Shown here: positions 9,219 through 18,307 of the stretch, piece after piece | Numbering within the stretch: position 1 is the stretch's first letter | How the letters are laid out: each line of letters begins with the position of its first letter | Source: Agrobacterium cucumeris | GTDB taxonomy: Bacteria > Pseudomonadota > Alphaproteobacteria > Rhizobiales > Rhizobiaceae | Direction: 5' to 3' | Assembly: GCF_030036535.1 (NCBI RefSeq) | Contig: NZ_CP080388.1 | Coordinates: forward strand, 1,240,001 to 1,304,000 | DNA: 64,000 nucleotides | Made by a program: the position numbers and the translations under genes | Notes under the pieces: generated by a model | What the model saw: only the letters and a program-made list of their open reading frames with translations | What the model was told of the DNA's origin: nothing | Databases searched by the model: none

Positions 9219-11363
9219 TCAGAAAGCAACCGAGGCACTGACAAAGAAAGTGCGTGGCTGGCCGACGAACTTGCCGCCATTGTTGTCAGTTGAGCGTGTG
9301 AAATACTCGTTGTCGAAGAGGTTTTTCACGCCGAGTGCGAATTTGGGGGCGTTCTTGTTGTTTTCCGGCTGGTACGCCAAGCGCAGGTTGACGGTGCCAT
9401 AGCCCGGTATGTCGCCAAGGCGTCCGGTAGAGTCTTCTTCCGTGACATAGGTTGTGCCGCTTCCGGGGGAGCGCTGCTTCGACTGCGCCGTGACATCCGC
9501 ATTGATGACCCAGTCTTCATATCGGTAGCTTGCGCCGACGGTGCCGAAGTGGCGAGAATAAAAGGGAAGATCTTTCCCCTTGAAATCTCCTGCTTCGTAA
9601 ACGGCTTCCGTATAGGTGTAGTTCGCATAGACAGAGAGCCCGTCCAGCGACGGGGTGAGGCTGCCGAGATCGTAACGCCCCGCCGCTTCTATGCCCTGGT
9701 GGGTGGTTGCGCCGAGATTTGTCCACACGCCTTCACCGACGATGTTGCGGCTGAGCAGCAGTTCCTTGTCGAAATCGATGTAGAAGGTCGTCAATTCCGC
9801 GCTCAAGGCATCGCCCTGATAATGCGTGCCGATTTCATATGTCTTGGCCTTTTCAGGATTAAGGCCATCCGTGGTCGAGGCAAGATGGCTATATTGCTGA
9901 GGCCCGAAGGAAACACCGGCATTTCCAAAGACGCTCCAGGCATCATTGATCTGGTAGGCGACGGAGAGCGTGGGCAGCAGTTCGTTCGCGTCGAATTGCG
10001 GCGAGCGCGATGCGGTGACGACACCACCGGCGAGGTCATTTACGGTGTTATTGGTGCTGATCATCTCGTAGCGGACGCCGGGCGTGACGGTCCAGTTGCC
10101 GAACTGGATCTTGTCGTCGATATAGATGGCGTGTGCCTTGGTGCCGCCCTCGCTGGTCTGGTAGGTGACCATCGGACGCGTATGGGGATTGTAGCCGGGA
10201 AGGCGGTCGTAATATGCGGTGCGCGCTGCCACCTCGGAGCTTTCCTCCCATAGATAACGATAGCCGACAGTCACCTCATGCGTGGTGTCGCCGATGTCGA
10301 ACAGGCGCGAGTAGCGTGGTTCGATGCCGAAATATTCATAGTCGCGCGGTGCCGAAGTCAGACGGTAGCGGTTTGCGCTTGCCCCTGTTCCCTGCTGTTC
10401 GACGAAGCTGCCGCGGAACGAATTTACATAATAGCCGAGGATCTCGAAGTTGTTTTCGCCATCATTGTGCTGATAGCGCAGCGAGATATCATTACGGCGT
10501 CCATTGAACTCGTCGTATTGCCGTGTCGACTGGAATGGGTCTGCCGCATATTCACCCGTTGTCAGGCCCCCTGGCATTTGCCCTTCGCCGCTGTAGTGGT
10601 GATATTGCAGGCTCAGCGTGTCCGTATCCGAAAATTCATATTTGCTCTTGAAGATCAGGTCATCGATATCCGTGCGGTCGTTGCTGTCACGATAGCCGGT
10701 GCCATGAATGCCCGAATAGAGAAGTGCGGCCCCAAGCCCGTCATCATTGGTCCCGCCGATCAGGAAACTCGGTGTTGCCTTGGTACCTCCGCCGAATTCA
10801 GCGGAGGAAGACATGCGAACGGTGACGTCATCCGGGATCGGGTGTGTCACGAAATTTATGATTCCACCGACATTCTGCGGTCCATAGCGTACGGAGCCTG
10901 CCCCGCGCACCACATCCACGGTATCGACATTGCCCAGCACGAGAGGGAATAGCGACAATTGCGGCTGGCCATAGGGAGCGTAGGACAGCGGTATGCCGTC
11001 CATCAACACGGTGGAGCGTGGTGAAAGGCGCGAGGTGAGGCCTCGAACACCGAGGTTGAGAGAGACATCACTGCCGCCGGTGCCGGCACTTTCCTGCACC
11101 TGGACGCCGGGTATCTGGTTGAGGGCGTCACGAATGTCGACGGCGCCGCGCTCTTCCAGCTCCGTTTTGTCCATGATGGTGCGAGCGCCGGGGTGCTTCA
11201 GCACCTTTTCCTTGTTGGGCTGCTCCAGCCAGTTGCCGGTAATGGTGATGGCTTCTAGGACGGTTTCGCCGCCTTTGGCGCTATCCTGCGCGAAAACGCT
11301 GGCGGGTGCGAAGGCGACCGAAGCGAGGAGAACGGAATTTGCTAATCTACGGTAGGAAATCAT
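9219..11363 (-). CDS. fecA: TonB-dependent outer-membrane receptor, FecA-like
   Basis: This 714-residue outer-membrane receptor has a signal peptide ending VFA at about residue 25 and a TonB-box-like VLEAITITG around 35-43. A plug domain follows with RGLTSRLSPRS and GPQNVGGIINFVTHPI, close to FecA, then a beta-barrel ending in an aromatic C-terminus (VSASVAF). It should import ferric citrate with FecBCDE. The mature N-terminus is short: it lacks the roughly 80-residue signalling domain that lets E. coli FecA talk to FecR, and no fecI or fecR is nearby. The start at 11363 gives a proper signal peptide; a longer frame upstream does not. Confidence 0.85.
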   Translation of the reverse strand: MISYRRLANSVLLASVAFAPASVFAQDSAKGGETVLEAITITGNWLEQPNKEKVLKHPGARTIMDKTELEERGAVDIRDALNQIPGVQVQESAGTGGSDVSLNLGVRGLTSRLSPRSTVLMDGIPLSYAPYGQPQLSLFPLVLGNVDTVDVVRGAGSVRYGPQNVGGIINFVTHPIPDDVTVRMSSSAEFGGGTKATPSFLIGGTNDDGLGAALLYSGIHGTGYRDSNDRTDIDDLIFKSKYEFSDTDTLSLQYHHYSGEGQMPGGLTTGEYAADPFQSTRQYDEFNGRRNDISLRYQHNDGENNFEILGYYVNSFRGSFVEQQGTGASANRYRLTSAPRDYEYFGIEPRYSRLFDIGDTTHEVTVGYRYLWEESSEVAARTAYYDRLPGYNPHTRPMVTYQTSEGGTKAHAIYIDDKIQFGNWTVTPGVRYEMISTNNTVNDLAGGVVTASRSPQFDANELLPTLSVAYQINDAWSVFGNAGVSFGPQQYSHLASTTDGLNPEKAKTYEIGTHYQGDALSAELTTFYIDFDKELLLSRNIVGEGVWTNLGATTHQGIEAAGRYDLGSLTPSLDGLSVYANYTYTEAVYEAGDFKGKDLPFYSRHFGTVGASYRYEDWVINADVTAQSKQRSPGSGTTYVTEEDSTGRLGDIPGYGTVNLRLAYQPENNKNAPKFALGVKNLFDNEYFTRSTDNNGGKFVGQPRTFFVSASVAF

Positions 11364-11585
11364 CAGGGCCCCAGACTGAAAGCAGGACAACAAAATTCCT
11401 TCCGTGCCGGTACGGCGCGGTAAAGGGATCATCGGTTTGAAATGGTGTGTGGGAGCGGTTGCTTGAGTGCTTCCGCTAGAAAATGATTTTTCGACTATAT
11501 TTCATGAGTGCCCCTCGACGGAAAATACGGGATCGGCCGCTGTCGCCCGCGGTTATGTCGTCACCACTACATTATTGAAGTGTGG

Positions 11586-11609
11586 ATATCAATAAAACAT
11601 TACTGATAT
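11586..11609. promoter_or_regulatory. possible operator upstream of fecA
   Basis: An inverted repeat ATATCA-N12-TGATAT lies in the 279-bp fecA leader region. I could not recognise a clean Fur, RirA (IRO) or Irr (ICE) box, so this is only a weak candidate. Confidence 0.2.
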
Positions 11610-11642
11610 TCTCATCTTTTTGAATGGCGCTTTCGAGATCCG

Positions 11643-12509
11643 CTATTGCGGTATCTGTTCGCGCAGCCGCGCGAGGCGCTTTCGGCTCTTGAGCGCTCGG
11701 TCCTGATTACGCGTAGCAATGCCATAGGCAAGAATATCGGAGGTAACGACGGCGCCGAGCGTCCAGCTTGCAAGTCCCGCCGCGGATCCGACGCAAGTCA
11801 ATACTGCGGAAACCCTGTCGCGATAAAGCTCCGTCAGCTGGACGCCGCATACCAGGATGACACGACAGCCGATGTCGCTGACCTGATTGACGATGAGCCG
11901 CAATTCGGCCGTGTCGCGGGCGACGTGGAACAGAATGACGACGTCCTCCTGCCGCAGATCAACCAACTCGTTGGCGAGCGAAAAGCCGGACGATCCGGAA
12001 TGACGGGTTCTCAGTCCGACGCGGCTGAGTGCTGTCGCGCAATGCCTTGCTTCCACCTCGGATCGTCCCATGCCCAGGCACCACACGGTATCGGCGGCAT
12101 CGAGCAACTGGATCGCATTCGCAAGCGAATCGATCTCCAGTTTTTCTTCACATGAGGTCATGATCTCATGGGCTGTGGAGAAGATACGTTTTTTGATCCT
12201 GCCCAGATCGTCACCGGTGGCGCGGAACCGCTGCGACAGCCGTTCCGTGGTTGGAACGCTTTTCGCCATGTTGCGGCTGGAGAGCCGCTTGAGTTCCGGC
12301 AGGCCGGTGAAGCCTAGCCGTCGCGCCGCACGAATGACCGTTGCGTCGCTCGTACCGCTCTTGGCGGCTATATCTTCTGCGCTTTCGAAGATCAGGACAT
12401 CGATCGGCGTTGCCAGTAAATATTCGGCAACAGCCAGTTCCGAACGGCTGAGTTTCGATTTGTGCTGCTGAAAGCGGTTCCGCAACACCATATGATTGTC
12501 GTCGCTCAT
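11643..12509 (-). CDS. MurR/RpiR-family transcriptional regulator
   Basis: This 288-residue regulator has an N-terminal RpiR helix-turn-helix (about residues 15-75, with EDIAAKSGTSDATVIRAARRLGF). The C-terminal SIS sugar-phosphate-binding domain (about 125-265) includes CLGMGRSEVEA and the HSGSSGF/LFHVARDT blocks. Such proteins sense sugar phosphates or related metabolites. It is the downstream member of a minus-strand group with the DUF5054 and LacI genes, and it precedes the fec operon by 279 bp. It could regulate the carbohydrate block, fec, or itself; the sequence does not decide. Confidence 0.88.
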   Translation of the reverse strand: MSDDNHMVLRNRFQQHKSKLSRSELAVAEYLLATPIDVLIFESAEDIAAKSGTSDATVIRAARRLGFTGLPELKRLSSRNMAKSVPTTERLSQRFRATGDDLGRIKKRIFSTAHEIMTSCEEKLEIDSLANAIQLLDAADTVWCLGMGRSEVEARHCATALSRVGLRTRHSGSSGFSLANELVDLRQEDVVILFHVARDTAELRLIVNQVSDIGCRVILVCGVQLTELYRDRVSAVLTCVGSAAGLASWTLGAVVTSDILAYGIATRNQDRALKSRKRLARLREQIPQ

Positions 12510-12680
12510 GCCATTCCCGTTTTGAAAATGAAGTACTCACGACAAACTAGATAGCTGACAAGCCTTTCCATCGAAACAGGAAATCCGTTCACCGATGAGA
12601 ATGAGCGGCGAAGGGATGAGCGGGCGCCAGCTTGGATCGCGGCACCCGGCGATTTTCATATCAGTAATCCGAGGCGAAGT

Positions 12681-14612
12681 TCAGGCGGAAACGCGCAGTC
12701 TGAACCGGGCGAGGATATTGCCTTCACACCACATCGGAAAATTGGTGCCCCACTTATTATTGTGCAAATTGAAGCGGATGCCGTCGGCGAAGCTCGGGCG
12801 TTCCCGGCAGAACGTCATGAAATCCCAGCTTGCGGGTGCAACGAGTGGCGTATCCAGGGGCTCCATGGTATATTGCGGCCCGTCCGGCAATATTGCGCGA
12901 GCAGCGGTGACCGCCTGGAGCTGAGCGCCGCCGCTCTCGGCGGTGTTCTCCGCCTTGTGCCAAAGGCCCATCTTCTTGAGGTTCCAGGCGATATCACCCT
13001 TCGGAGTAAACGACAGGAAACTTGCCTCGGGCATGCGGTTGGCAGGTTTTTCATGCAGGACGAATGTCAGCAGCAATGCATCCTGATCCTGTGCCAGCCG
13101 CATTGAGACGGTCGGCGGCGCGCCATATTCGGCCGTAGCGAGCGTCGGCAGGGAGAGGAGCAGGCTATCGCCTTCTGCGGCCAACAGCTTTGGCAGGAAG
13201 GTCTTTGACAGACCGGCGCCGGAGGCGGCAAGGCCGGGCTTGTCATGGTCGAGAACCGCCCATTCCTGCCGGTGCGTAAGATAGGTATCCATATGACGGG
13301 CCACGTCGTTGGCGTCGTAGCTTTCATATCGATAGCTGATAAGCGACCCGTCGCCGCCTTCGATGCGATGGCCTGATGGTGCAATTATGGTGACGATATC
13401 CCCGGTCGCAGGATTGATCTCGGCCGACCATGCGCCGGCCTTCAGATTGCCTTCGACGGCGTGTGGCGAGGGCGCTGCAGGCGGTGTCACGGCAGCAATG
13501 GCTGCCTCCGCCTCGGCATGGTCTTTCTCATCCAGCGCCGACATTGCCTGATCGAGATAGTTTCGCTGCTCCTGCCATGAGGCTTCGGAATAGGTAAAGC
13601 GGTGGTCGCTGAGACGCGCAGCATCGAAATCCTTGCGTGACCAGGCCTTGTCGTCACGCAGATAGGATTTGATGTCGACGCCGCAGGTATGCTCAGCCAC
13701 CATGGCAAGACCGCGGCCGAAGGCGAGGCGCGAAGTGGTGAGGCCATCGGCTGCGAAACGATCATAGACGCCTTGCAGGGCGAGGAAGCGGGATATCTTC
13801 TGCGGATCGGTGGCGCTGCCATGAAGCCAGCTGTCCGCCAGTTCGAGATCGATAACAGGGAAGCGTTCGCGCTCTTGCCACATCAGCGTGCCGTAATCCT
13901 CAAGGGTGGCTGCCTGGACAACCGCCTCGGGTTCGCGATGGCGCATTTCACGATAAGTTTCAGCCGTCTGCGGCACGCTCTGCGGGCCGATATTGTCGCT
14001 GGTATGGGCAAAGCCGAGACCATCCGCCATACCCTCGGGGAAACAGGTTTCGCCATAGGAGCGCTGATACATGACGACGATTTCCTCGCCGCCCGGTGCG
14101 CGCCAGCGGAAGATATCGGGAACTTCCGGCGGGGGTGAGGCTGTGTTGACGCCAAGATGCAGGAAACGAATGCCGGCTTCGGCAAGCAGCGGCACCATGC
14201 CGAGCGTGTGGCCGGGAACGTCGGTCATCTTCGCTGCGATTGTTTTGGTTGCGAAGCGGCGATCCAGTTCCTGCGAATAGGAAAGCCCGGCGCGGAAGAG
14301 ATGGGGCGACATCAGTTCCGTATGGGTGGTGAAGGGCACGCCGTGCCAGCGGATCAGGCCGCGCTCGATCGCTTCTTCAAGCTTTGCGACATCCGAGGCG
14401 GGGCGGGTATTGAGATAATCCCAGATCAGCCACGCGCCCGTCGTCCAGATGAACTTTGGCTCCTCGGGATTTTCTGCATAAAAATGCGCCCCGGTCTCGA
14501 TGGCTTGCGGGATGAAACGTTCATGATATTGCCTGCGGACCTTTTCCGCGTGGTCGGTGAAGCCAATGTCGAGATGGGTCTTGAAGACCAGGTGCACGCG
14601 CTTTTTTGTCAT
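12681..14612 (-). CDS. DUF5054 protein, GH38 alpha-mannosidase-like fold
   Basis: This 643-residue protein has no signal peptide and is probably cytoplasmic. The N-terminus KTHLDIGFTD (His13, Asp15) resembles the His-x-Asp zinc ligands that open glycoside hydrolase family 38 catalytic domains. Further conserved-looking blocks are TDVPGHTLGM and LHLGVNTASPPPEVP. The C-terminal half, beta-rich, would be the mannosidase-type accessory domain. The substrate is unknown; the neighbouring LacI repressor, CUT1 importer and PHP hydrolase suggest it trims an imported glycoside or glycoconjugate. It ends 11 bp short of the LacI gene and is likely co-transcribed with it. Confidence in family is good, in activity low. 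Confidence 0.75.
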   Translation of the reverse strand: MTKKRVHLVFKTHLDIGFTDHAEKVRRQYHERFIPQAIETGAHFYAENPEEPKFIWTTGAWLIWDYLNTRPASDVAKLEEAIERGLIRWHGVPFTTHTELMSPHLFRAGLSYSQELDRRFATKTIAAKMTDVPGHTLGMVPLLAEAGIRFLHLGVNTASPPPEVPDIFRWRAPGGEEIVVMYQRSYGETCFPEGMADGLGFAHTSDNIGPQSVPQTAETYREMRHREPEAVVQAATLEDYGTLMWQERERFPVIDLELADSWLHGSATDPQKISRFLALQGVYDRFAADGLTTSRLAFGRGLAMVAEHTCGVDIKSYLRDDKAWSRKDFDAARLSDHRFTYSEASWQEQRNYLDQAMSALDEKDHAEAEAAIAAVTPPAAPSPHAVEGNLKAGAWSAEINPATGDIVTIIAPSGHRIEGGDGSLISYRYESYDANDVARHMDTYLTHRQEWAVLDHDKPGLAASGAGLSKTFLPKLLAAEGDSLLLSLPTLATAEYGAPPTVSMRLAQDQDALLLTFVLHEKPANRMPEASFLSFTPKGDIAWNLKKMGLWHKAENTAESGGAQLQAVTAARAILPDGPQYTMEPLDTPLVAPASWDFMTFCRERPSFADGIRFNLHNNKWGTNFPMWCEGNILARFRLRVSA

Positions 14613-14623
14613 ATCTTTTCCGT

Positions 14624-15664
14624 TTAGCCCACGGTGCCGCGCACGACGAGACGCGTGCCGAGCGTTTCGACCATGGGGTCTGCGTCGGGAGTTTTGAGCC
14701 GCCTCAGGATGAGGCGGACGAGGGCCCGGACGCGATCTTCGAGATCGATCCGGACTGTGGTGAGGTTGTAGCTCTTCCAGTGGGCCTGCGGGATGTCGTC
14801 GAAGCCGACGACCTTCACGTCGCCTGGAACAGAAAGGCCGAGATCATGGCGCAGTGCGTCGATCGCGCCGAAGGCGCCGACGTCATTGGCGGCAAAGATG
14901 GCATCCGCGCCATCACCGACACGGAAGAGGTCGAGTGTCGCGCGGTAGGCGGTATCATAGGTATAGTCACCAGCGACGACGATCGGTGGCTCCATGCCCC
15001 GTTCGGCGAGAATTTCGGTAATCATGCGCTCACGCTCGTTGTTTGCGAGCGATTGTTGCTTGCCACCCAGATAGGCAACACGGCGCGCGCCATAACCCTG
15101 CAACAATGCAACCGCCTGCTCGATACCTTCTCTCTGGCGCACCAGAAGACGGTCATAGATGCTGGAGGCAGGTTTTCCGGAAAACTCCGTAGCGTCGTCA
15201 TAGATAACGTAGATCGGCACCGCGCGGTCGAGAAAGCCGGTCAGTACGTCAGGTGCGATATTTTCCGTGAACGCGATTACCGAATCCGGGTTGAAGCCGC
15301 GCATGTAGGTCAAGAGGGTCTGGTCCATGCTGAAATCGGCCTTGGCCTTGAAAAGCAATGTGGCAAAGCCCTCTGCCTGCAATGCCGTCGTCAGCGCGTC
15401 AATTTCCTGGCTTTCCCATGGGCTGCACACATCAGGCACGATCATGCCGACAAGGTGCGAGCGGCGCGTGACCAGCGACCGCGCGGCCATGTCGGGCGTG
15501 TAATTCAATTCGCGCGCCACCTGCAAGATGCGGTCGCGCTTTTCCGGCTTCAGCGAGGCATTCGGGTTGAATGCACGCGATACAGCGACCCGGGAAACAT
15601 TGGCTTCGCGCGCCACGAGGTCGGCGGTCGCGCGGGCTGCTTTTTTGCTGTTCAGTTCATCCAT
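14624..15664 (-). CDS. LacI-family transcriptional repressor
   Basis: This 346-residue repressor has a LacI HTH near the N-terminus (TADLVAREANVSRVAVSRAF), a hinge NYTPDMAARSLVTRRS and a periplasmic-binding-protein-like effector domain (HLVGMIVPDVCSPW, then VVGFDDIPQAHW). The start at 15664 is preferred over 15700: the longer form adds residues atypical for the family, and its ATG falls inside a 16-bp operator. It is divergent from the sugar ABC operon, and both genes probably answer to the two operators between them. Effector unknown, presumably the transported carbohydrate. Confidence 0.88.
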   Translation of the reverse strand: MDELNSKKAARATADLVAREANVSRVAVSRAFNPNASLKPEKRDRILQVARELNYTPDMAARSLVTRRSHLVGMIVPDVCSPWESQEIDALTTALQAEGFATLLFKAKADFSMDQTLLTYMRGFNPDSVIAFTENIAPDVLTGFLDRAVPIYVIYDDATEFSGKPASSIYDRLLVRQREGIEQAVALLQGYGARRVAYLGGKQQSLANNERERMITEILAERGMEPPIVVAGDYTYDTAYRATLDLFRVGDGADAIFAANDVGAFGAIDALRHDLGLSVPGDVKVVGFDDIPQAHWKSYNLTTVRIDLEDRVRALVRLILRRLKTPDADPMVETLGTRLVVRGTVG

Positions 15665-15684
15665 AGATCGCACTCGGCGCCAAA

Positions 15685-15700
15685 ATGAAAACGTGTTCAT
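15685..15700. promoter_or_regulatory. LacI-type operator O1
   Basis: ATGAAAACGTGTTCAT is an imperfect palindrome with a central CG, the layout typical of LacI-family sites. It sits 21 bp upstream of the repressor start and matches O2 in 15 of 16 positions. Confidence 0.75.
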
Positions 15701-15833
15701 TTATGAATTGCCCTTTTGGCGATGTCCGTCAAGCTTGATGTGGTGAAATTACGATAAATCTGGTCAAATTCTTCATTTTTATGGTTCGTATTCAGGTTTG
15801 TAATTTTTTCTGACGGACGCCCTGTTGACAAAA

Positions 15834-15849
15834 ATGAAAGCGTGTTCAT
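15834..15849. promoter_or_regulatory. LacI-type operator O2 overlapping the ABC operon promoter
   Basis: ATGAAAGCGTGTTCAT is the second copy, 149 bp from O1. It begins 3 bp after a perfect TTGACA (15825-15830), so a bound repressor would cover the -35/-10 spacer of the plus-strand transporter operon. The spacing to O1 would allow looping. Confidence 0.78.
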
Positions 15850-15950
15850 TCTTGATGATGGGATGAGGCGGGGACCGGAGGAGTTCTAGCTTGCCGGATC
15901 CTCAAAAAGCGCGCGCCGTCGCGCCGAACTATTTTTTGGGAGGACTTTCA

Positions 15951-17315
15951 ATGCGCAGGAGCATCAAAACTCTGTTGTTGGGTGCCACAGCAGCAATCGC
16001 ACTGTCGGGCCCGGTCTTGGCCGCGACGGAGCTCAACATTACCTGCCGCTGCGTGATCGGCGGTGTTAATTCCGGCATGGCGGAATGGATCCAGAAGGCC
16101 GTTATTCCCGCCTTCGCGGAAAAAATGAAGGCCGATGGTAAGGACGTCACGGTCAAGCTGACCCAGTTTGGTGGCGAGGACGAGCAGCTGACGCAGCAGC
16201 TCGCGCTTGATTTCTCCACTGGTGCAGGCCCGGATATTTCCAATTTCGACGGTTTTATGATCCCGAGCTTCGTGCAGGGCGGTCTTTTGAAGTCGCTCGA
16301 GGAGATTGCCGGCCCCGCGGCGGCCTCCTGGGAGGGCTGGAATCACATCTCGGAAGGTTCTCAGGCCCTGATGAGCTATCAGGGCAAACCCTATGGCATT
16401 GCGCTTGGTACCGACGCACGCATGATTTTCGTGCGCAAGGACGTGTTCAAGACGGCTGGCATAGACGCCGACGGCTGGCAACCGAAGTCTTGGGACGAAC
16501 TCCTCGAAGCCGCCCGCAAGATCAAGGCTGCCGATCCTGAAAGCTTCCCGCTGCAGCTGAATGCCGGTGTTTCCATGGGCGAAGCCACAACGATGCAGGG
16601 CTACTGGATGGCGCTGCTTGGCACGGGGGAGCAAGTCACCGATGAAAACGGCAAATACATCGTTTCCAGCCAGGGTATCCTCGATACGCTGAAACTCTAC
16701 AAGACAATCTATCTGGACGAGAAGCTCGGAGACCAGCGGGCTCAGCTTCTGGCCGATGGCCGTAACCGCAGCTTTGCCAATTTCCGCAATGGAAAAACCG
16801 CCATGCTGGTCGAAGGCGACTGGTTCTATCGCTCCGTCACCAAGCCGGGCGCCGAATTCGAAGTCGCTGACCGCGACAATGTCATGACCTGGAAGAAGAT
16901 GCCTTCCGAAAAGCCCGGCCGTGGCCTGCGTGGTCAGGATTTTGTCACCATGTCTGGCGGCACCGGTTTTGTCATCAATCCCAATACGGATACGCCGCAG
17001 GAAGCCTGGGAACTGCTTTCTTTCATGAACAGCAAGGAACAGCTTGATGCCTTTCAGGCGATCCAGCCTGCGATCCGCATCCGAAATGACGTACCGATCC
17101 CGAATTCACCCTTCCTGACGGAAACCGCCAAGACGTTGCTGCCGATCACCACCGCGCGCCCGAATGACGCGAACTACAACAAGGTTTCCGCTGAAATTCA
17201 GCGCATGACCGAACGCGTGGTTTCCGGCGAGCTCTCGCCGGAGGATGCAATGGCTCAGTTCAAGACCGCCGTGATCGGTATCGTCGGTGCAGAAAATACG
17301 GTTAGCCGCCTCTGA
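15951..17315 (+). CDS. CUT1 sugar ABC transporter substrate-binding protein
   Basis: This 454-residue periplasmic binding protein belongs to the extracellular solute-binding family 1. A signal peptide (LLLGATAAIALSGPVLA, about 24 residues) is followed by a mature N-terminus with an unusual CRC cysteine pair at residues 32-34. Internal blocks typical of the family include FSTGAGPDI, SWDELLEAARKI and the YRS/GKTAMLVEGDW region. The start at 15951 has GGGAGGA 7 bases upstream; a TTG further upstream is less likely. It is the first gene of a LacI-controlled operon, and a strong hairpin follows it. Substrate unknown. Confidence 0.88.
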   Translation: MRRSIKTLLLGATAAIALSGPVLAATELNITCRCVIGGVNSGMAEWIQKAVIPAFAEKMKADGKDVTVKLTQFGGEDEQLTQQLALDFSTGAGPDISNFDGFMIPSFVQGGLLKSLEEIAGPAAASWEGWNHISEGSQALMSYQGKPYGIALGTDARMIFVRKDVFKTAGIDADGWQPKSWDELLEAARKIKAADPESFPLQLNAGVSMGEATTMQGYWMALLGTGEQVTDENGKYIVSSQGILDTLKLYKTIYLDEKLGDQRAQLLADGRNRSFANFRNGKTAMLVEGDWFYRSVTKPGAEFEVADRDNVMTWKKMPSEKPGRGLRGQDFVTMSGGTGFVINPNTDTPQEAWELLSFMNSKEQLDAFQAIQPAIRIRNDVPIPNSPFLTETAKTLLPITTARPNDANYNKVSAEIQRMTERVVSGELSPEDAMAQFKTAVIGIVGAENTVSRL

Positions 17316-17327
17316 GGCATAACGGAC

Positions 17328-17356
17328 TGCGTCTGACCGACTGCCGGTCAGACGCA
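17328..17356 (+). promoter_or_regulatory. intercistronic hairpin after the binding-protein gene
   Basis: A perfect 11-bp stem TGCGTCTGACC/GGTCAGACGCA with a 7-nt loop sits in the 83-bp gap between the binding protein and the first permease. Only ATTT follows, so it is a weak terminator at best. Such hairpins commonly raise binding-protein mRNA over permease mRNA. Confidence 0.65.
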
Positions 17357-17398
17357 ATTTGCGACGGATCGATGTGATCCGCCATGAGGTAAAAAAGC

Positions 17399-18307
17399 AT
17401 GAAAAACTTCTCGCTGCTTTCCACGCGGGCAGGCGCTGTCTTTTTGGCTCCTGCCGCCGCGCTGGTCGGCATTTTTGTTATGGTCCCGTTTTTCTGGGTG
17501 ATCTTCGTTTCCTTCACGAACCGAACGCTCATTGGGCGCACGGCAGTCGATCCGGATTTCGTCGGCCTGCAAAATTATTTCACGTTGTTTAATCCGGATA
17601 CGTTCTTCACACGCGGTCAGTTCGGCTTTTCCTTCCTCCTTACGCTGCAATTCGTGCTGCTTTCTGCGCTTGCCGGCCAGGCGCTGATTGGCCTGGTGCT
17701 CGCCTGGCTCAGCCAGGCCGTATCGCCGGCATTGAAGTCCTTCCTGCAGACGGCGGTCATTGCCGCATGGATATTGCCGGAAGTGGTCATCGGCTTCGCG
17801 TGGTTCGCCTTTCTCGATTATGATAACGGCACGCTGAACATGATCATGCGCGGCCTTGGCCTGCCACCCGGCGACTGGCTTCTGCAGCAGCCTTTCTGGG
17901 TGATCGTGTTCTTCAACACCTGGCGCGGCGCAGCCTTCTCAATGATGCTGTTCAATTCCGCCTTTCAGTCCATCCCGCCGAGCTATTTCCAGGCAGCGGA
18001 CGTGGCGGGTGCAACCTCCTGGCAGAAACTTCGCGACATCGCGCTGCCGCTCATCCGCGGCCATGTCGTCACCGACCTCATCCTCATCACCATGTGGACT
18101 TTCAACGTGTTTACGCCATTCCTGCTCACCAATGGCGGGCCGTCCTACCGAACGGAACTGCTGTCAATCTACACCTATCGTATCGCATTCAAGGATTTCG
18201 AGTTCGGCAAGGGTGCTGCGGTCGGCGTCATCATCATGCTCGTCAACCTCGCCTTTGCACTTGTCTATCTCCGTATCGCGCGCAAGAAAACGGCGGAGGC
18301 TGAGTGA
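17399..18307 (+). CDS. CUT1 sugar ABC transporter permease (MalF-type)
   Basis: This 302-residue inner-membrane permease has about six transmembrane segments, starting LAPAAALVGIFVMVPFFWV. The EAA-like loop is seen as AADVAGATSWQKLRDIALPLIRG, where the ATPase docks. It overlaps the next permease by 4 bp (ATGA-type coupling). It should form the channel with the gene at 18304 and be driven by the ATPase at 19153. Confidence 0.9.
   Translation: MKNFSLLSTRAGAVFLAPAAALVGIFVMVPFFWVIFVSFTNRTLIGRTAVDPDFVGLQNYFTLFNPDTFFTRGQFGFSFLLTLQFVLLSALAGQALIGLVLAWLSQAVSPALKSFLQTAVIAAWILPEVVIGFAWFAFLDYDNGTLNMIMRGLGLPPGDWLLQQPFWVIVFFNTWRGAAFSMMLFNSAFQSIPPSYFQAADVAGATSWQKLRDIALPLIRGHVVTDLILITMWTFNVFTPFLLTNGGPSYRTELLSIYTYRIAFKDFEFGKGAAVGVIIMLVNLAFALVYLRIARKKTAEAE

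Noticed and set aside
11364..11642. Fur, RirA or Irr box in front of fecA
   Set aside because: Searching by eye for TGA-N9-TCA and ICE-like repeats gave no clean match; only a weak unrelated inverted repeat was listed.
15891..15950. TTG start at 15891 for the sugar binding protein
   Set aside because: It would bury the signal peptide behind 20 residues, while ATG 15951 has a strong GGGAGGA site.
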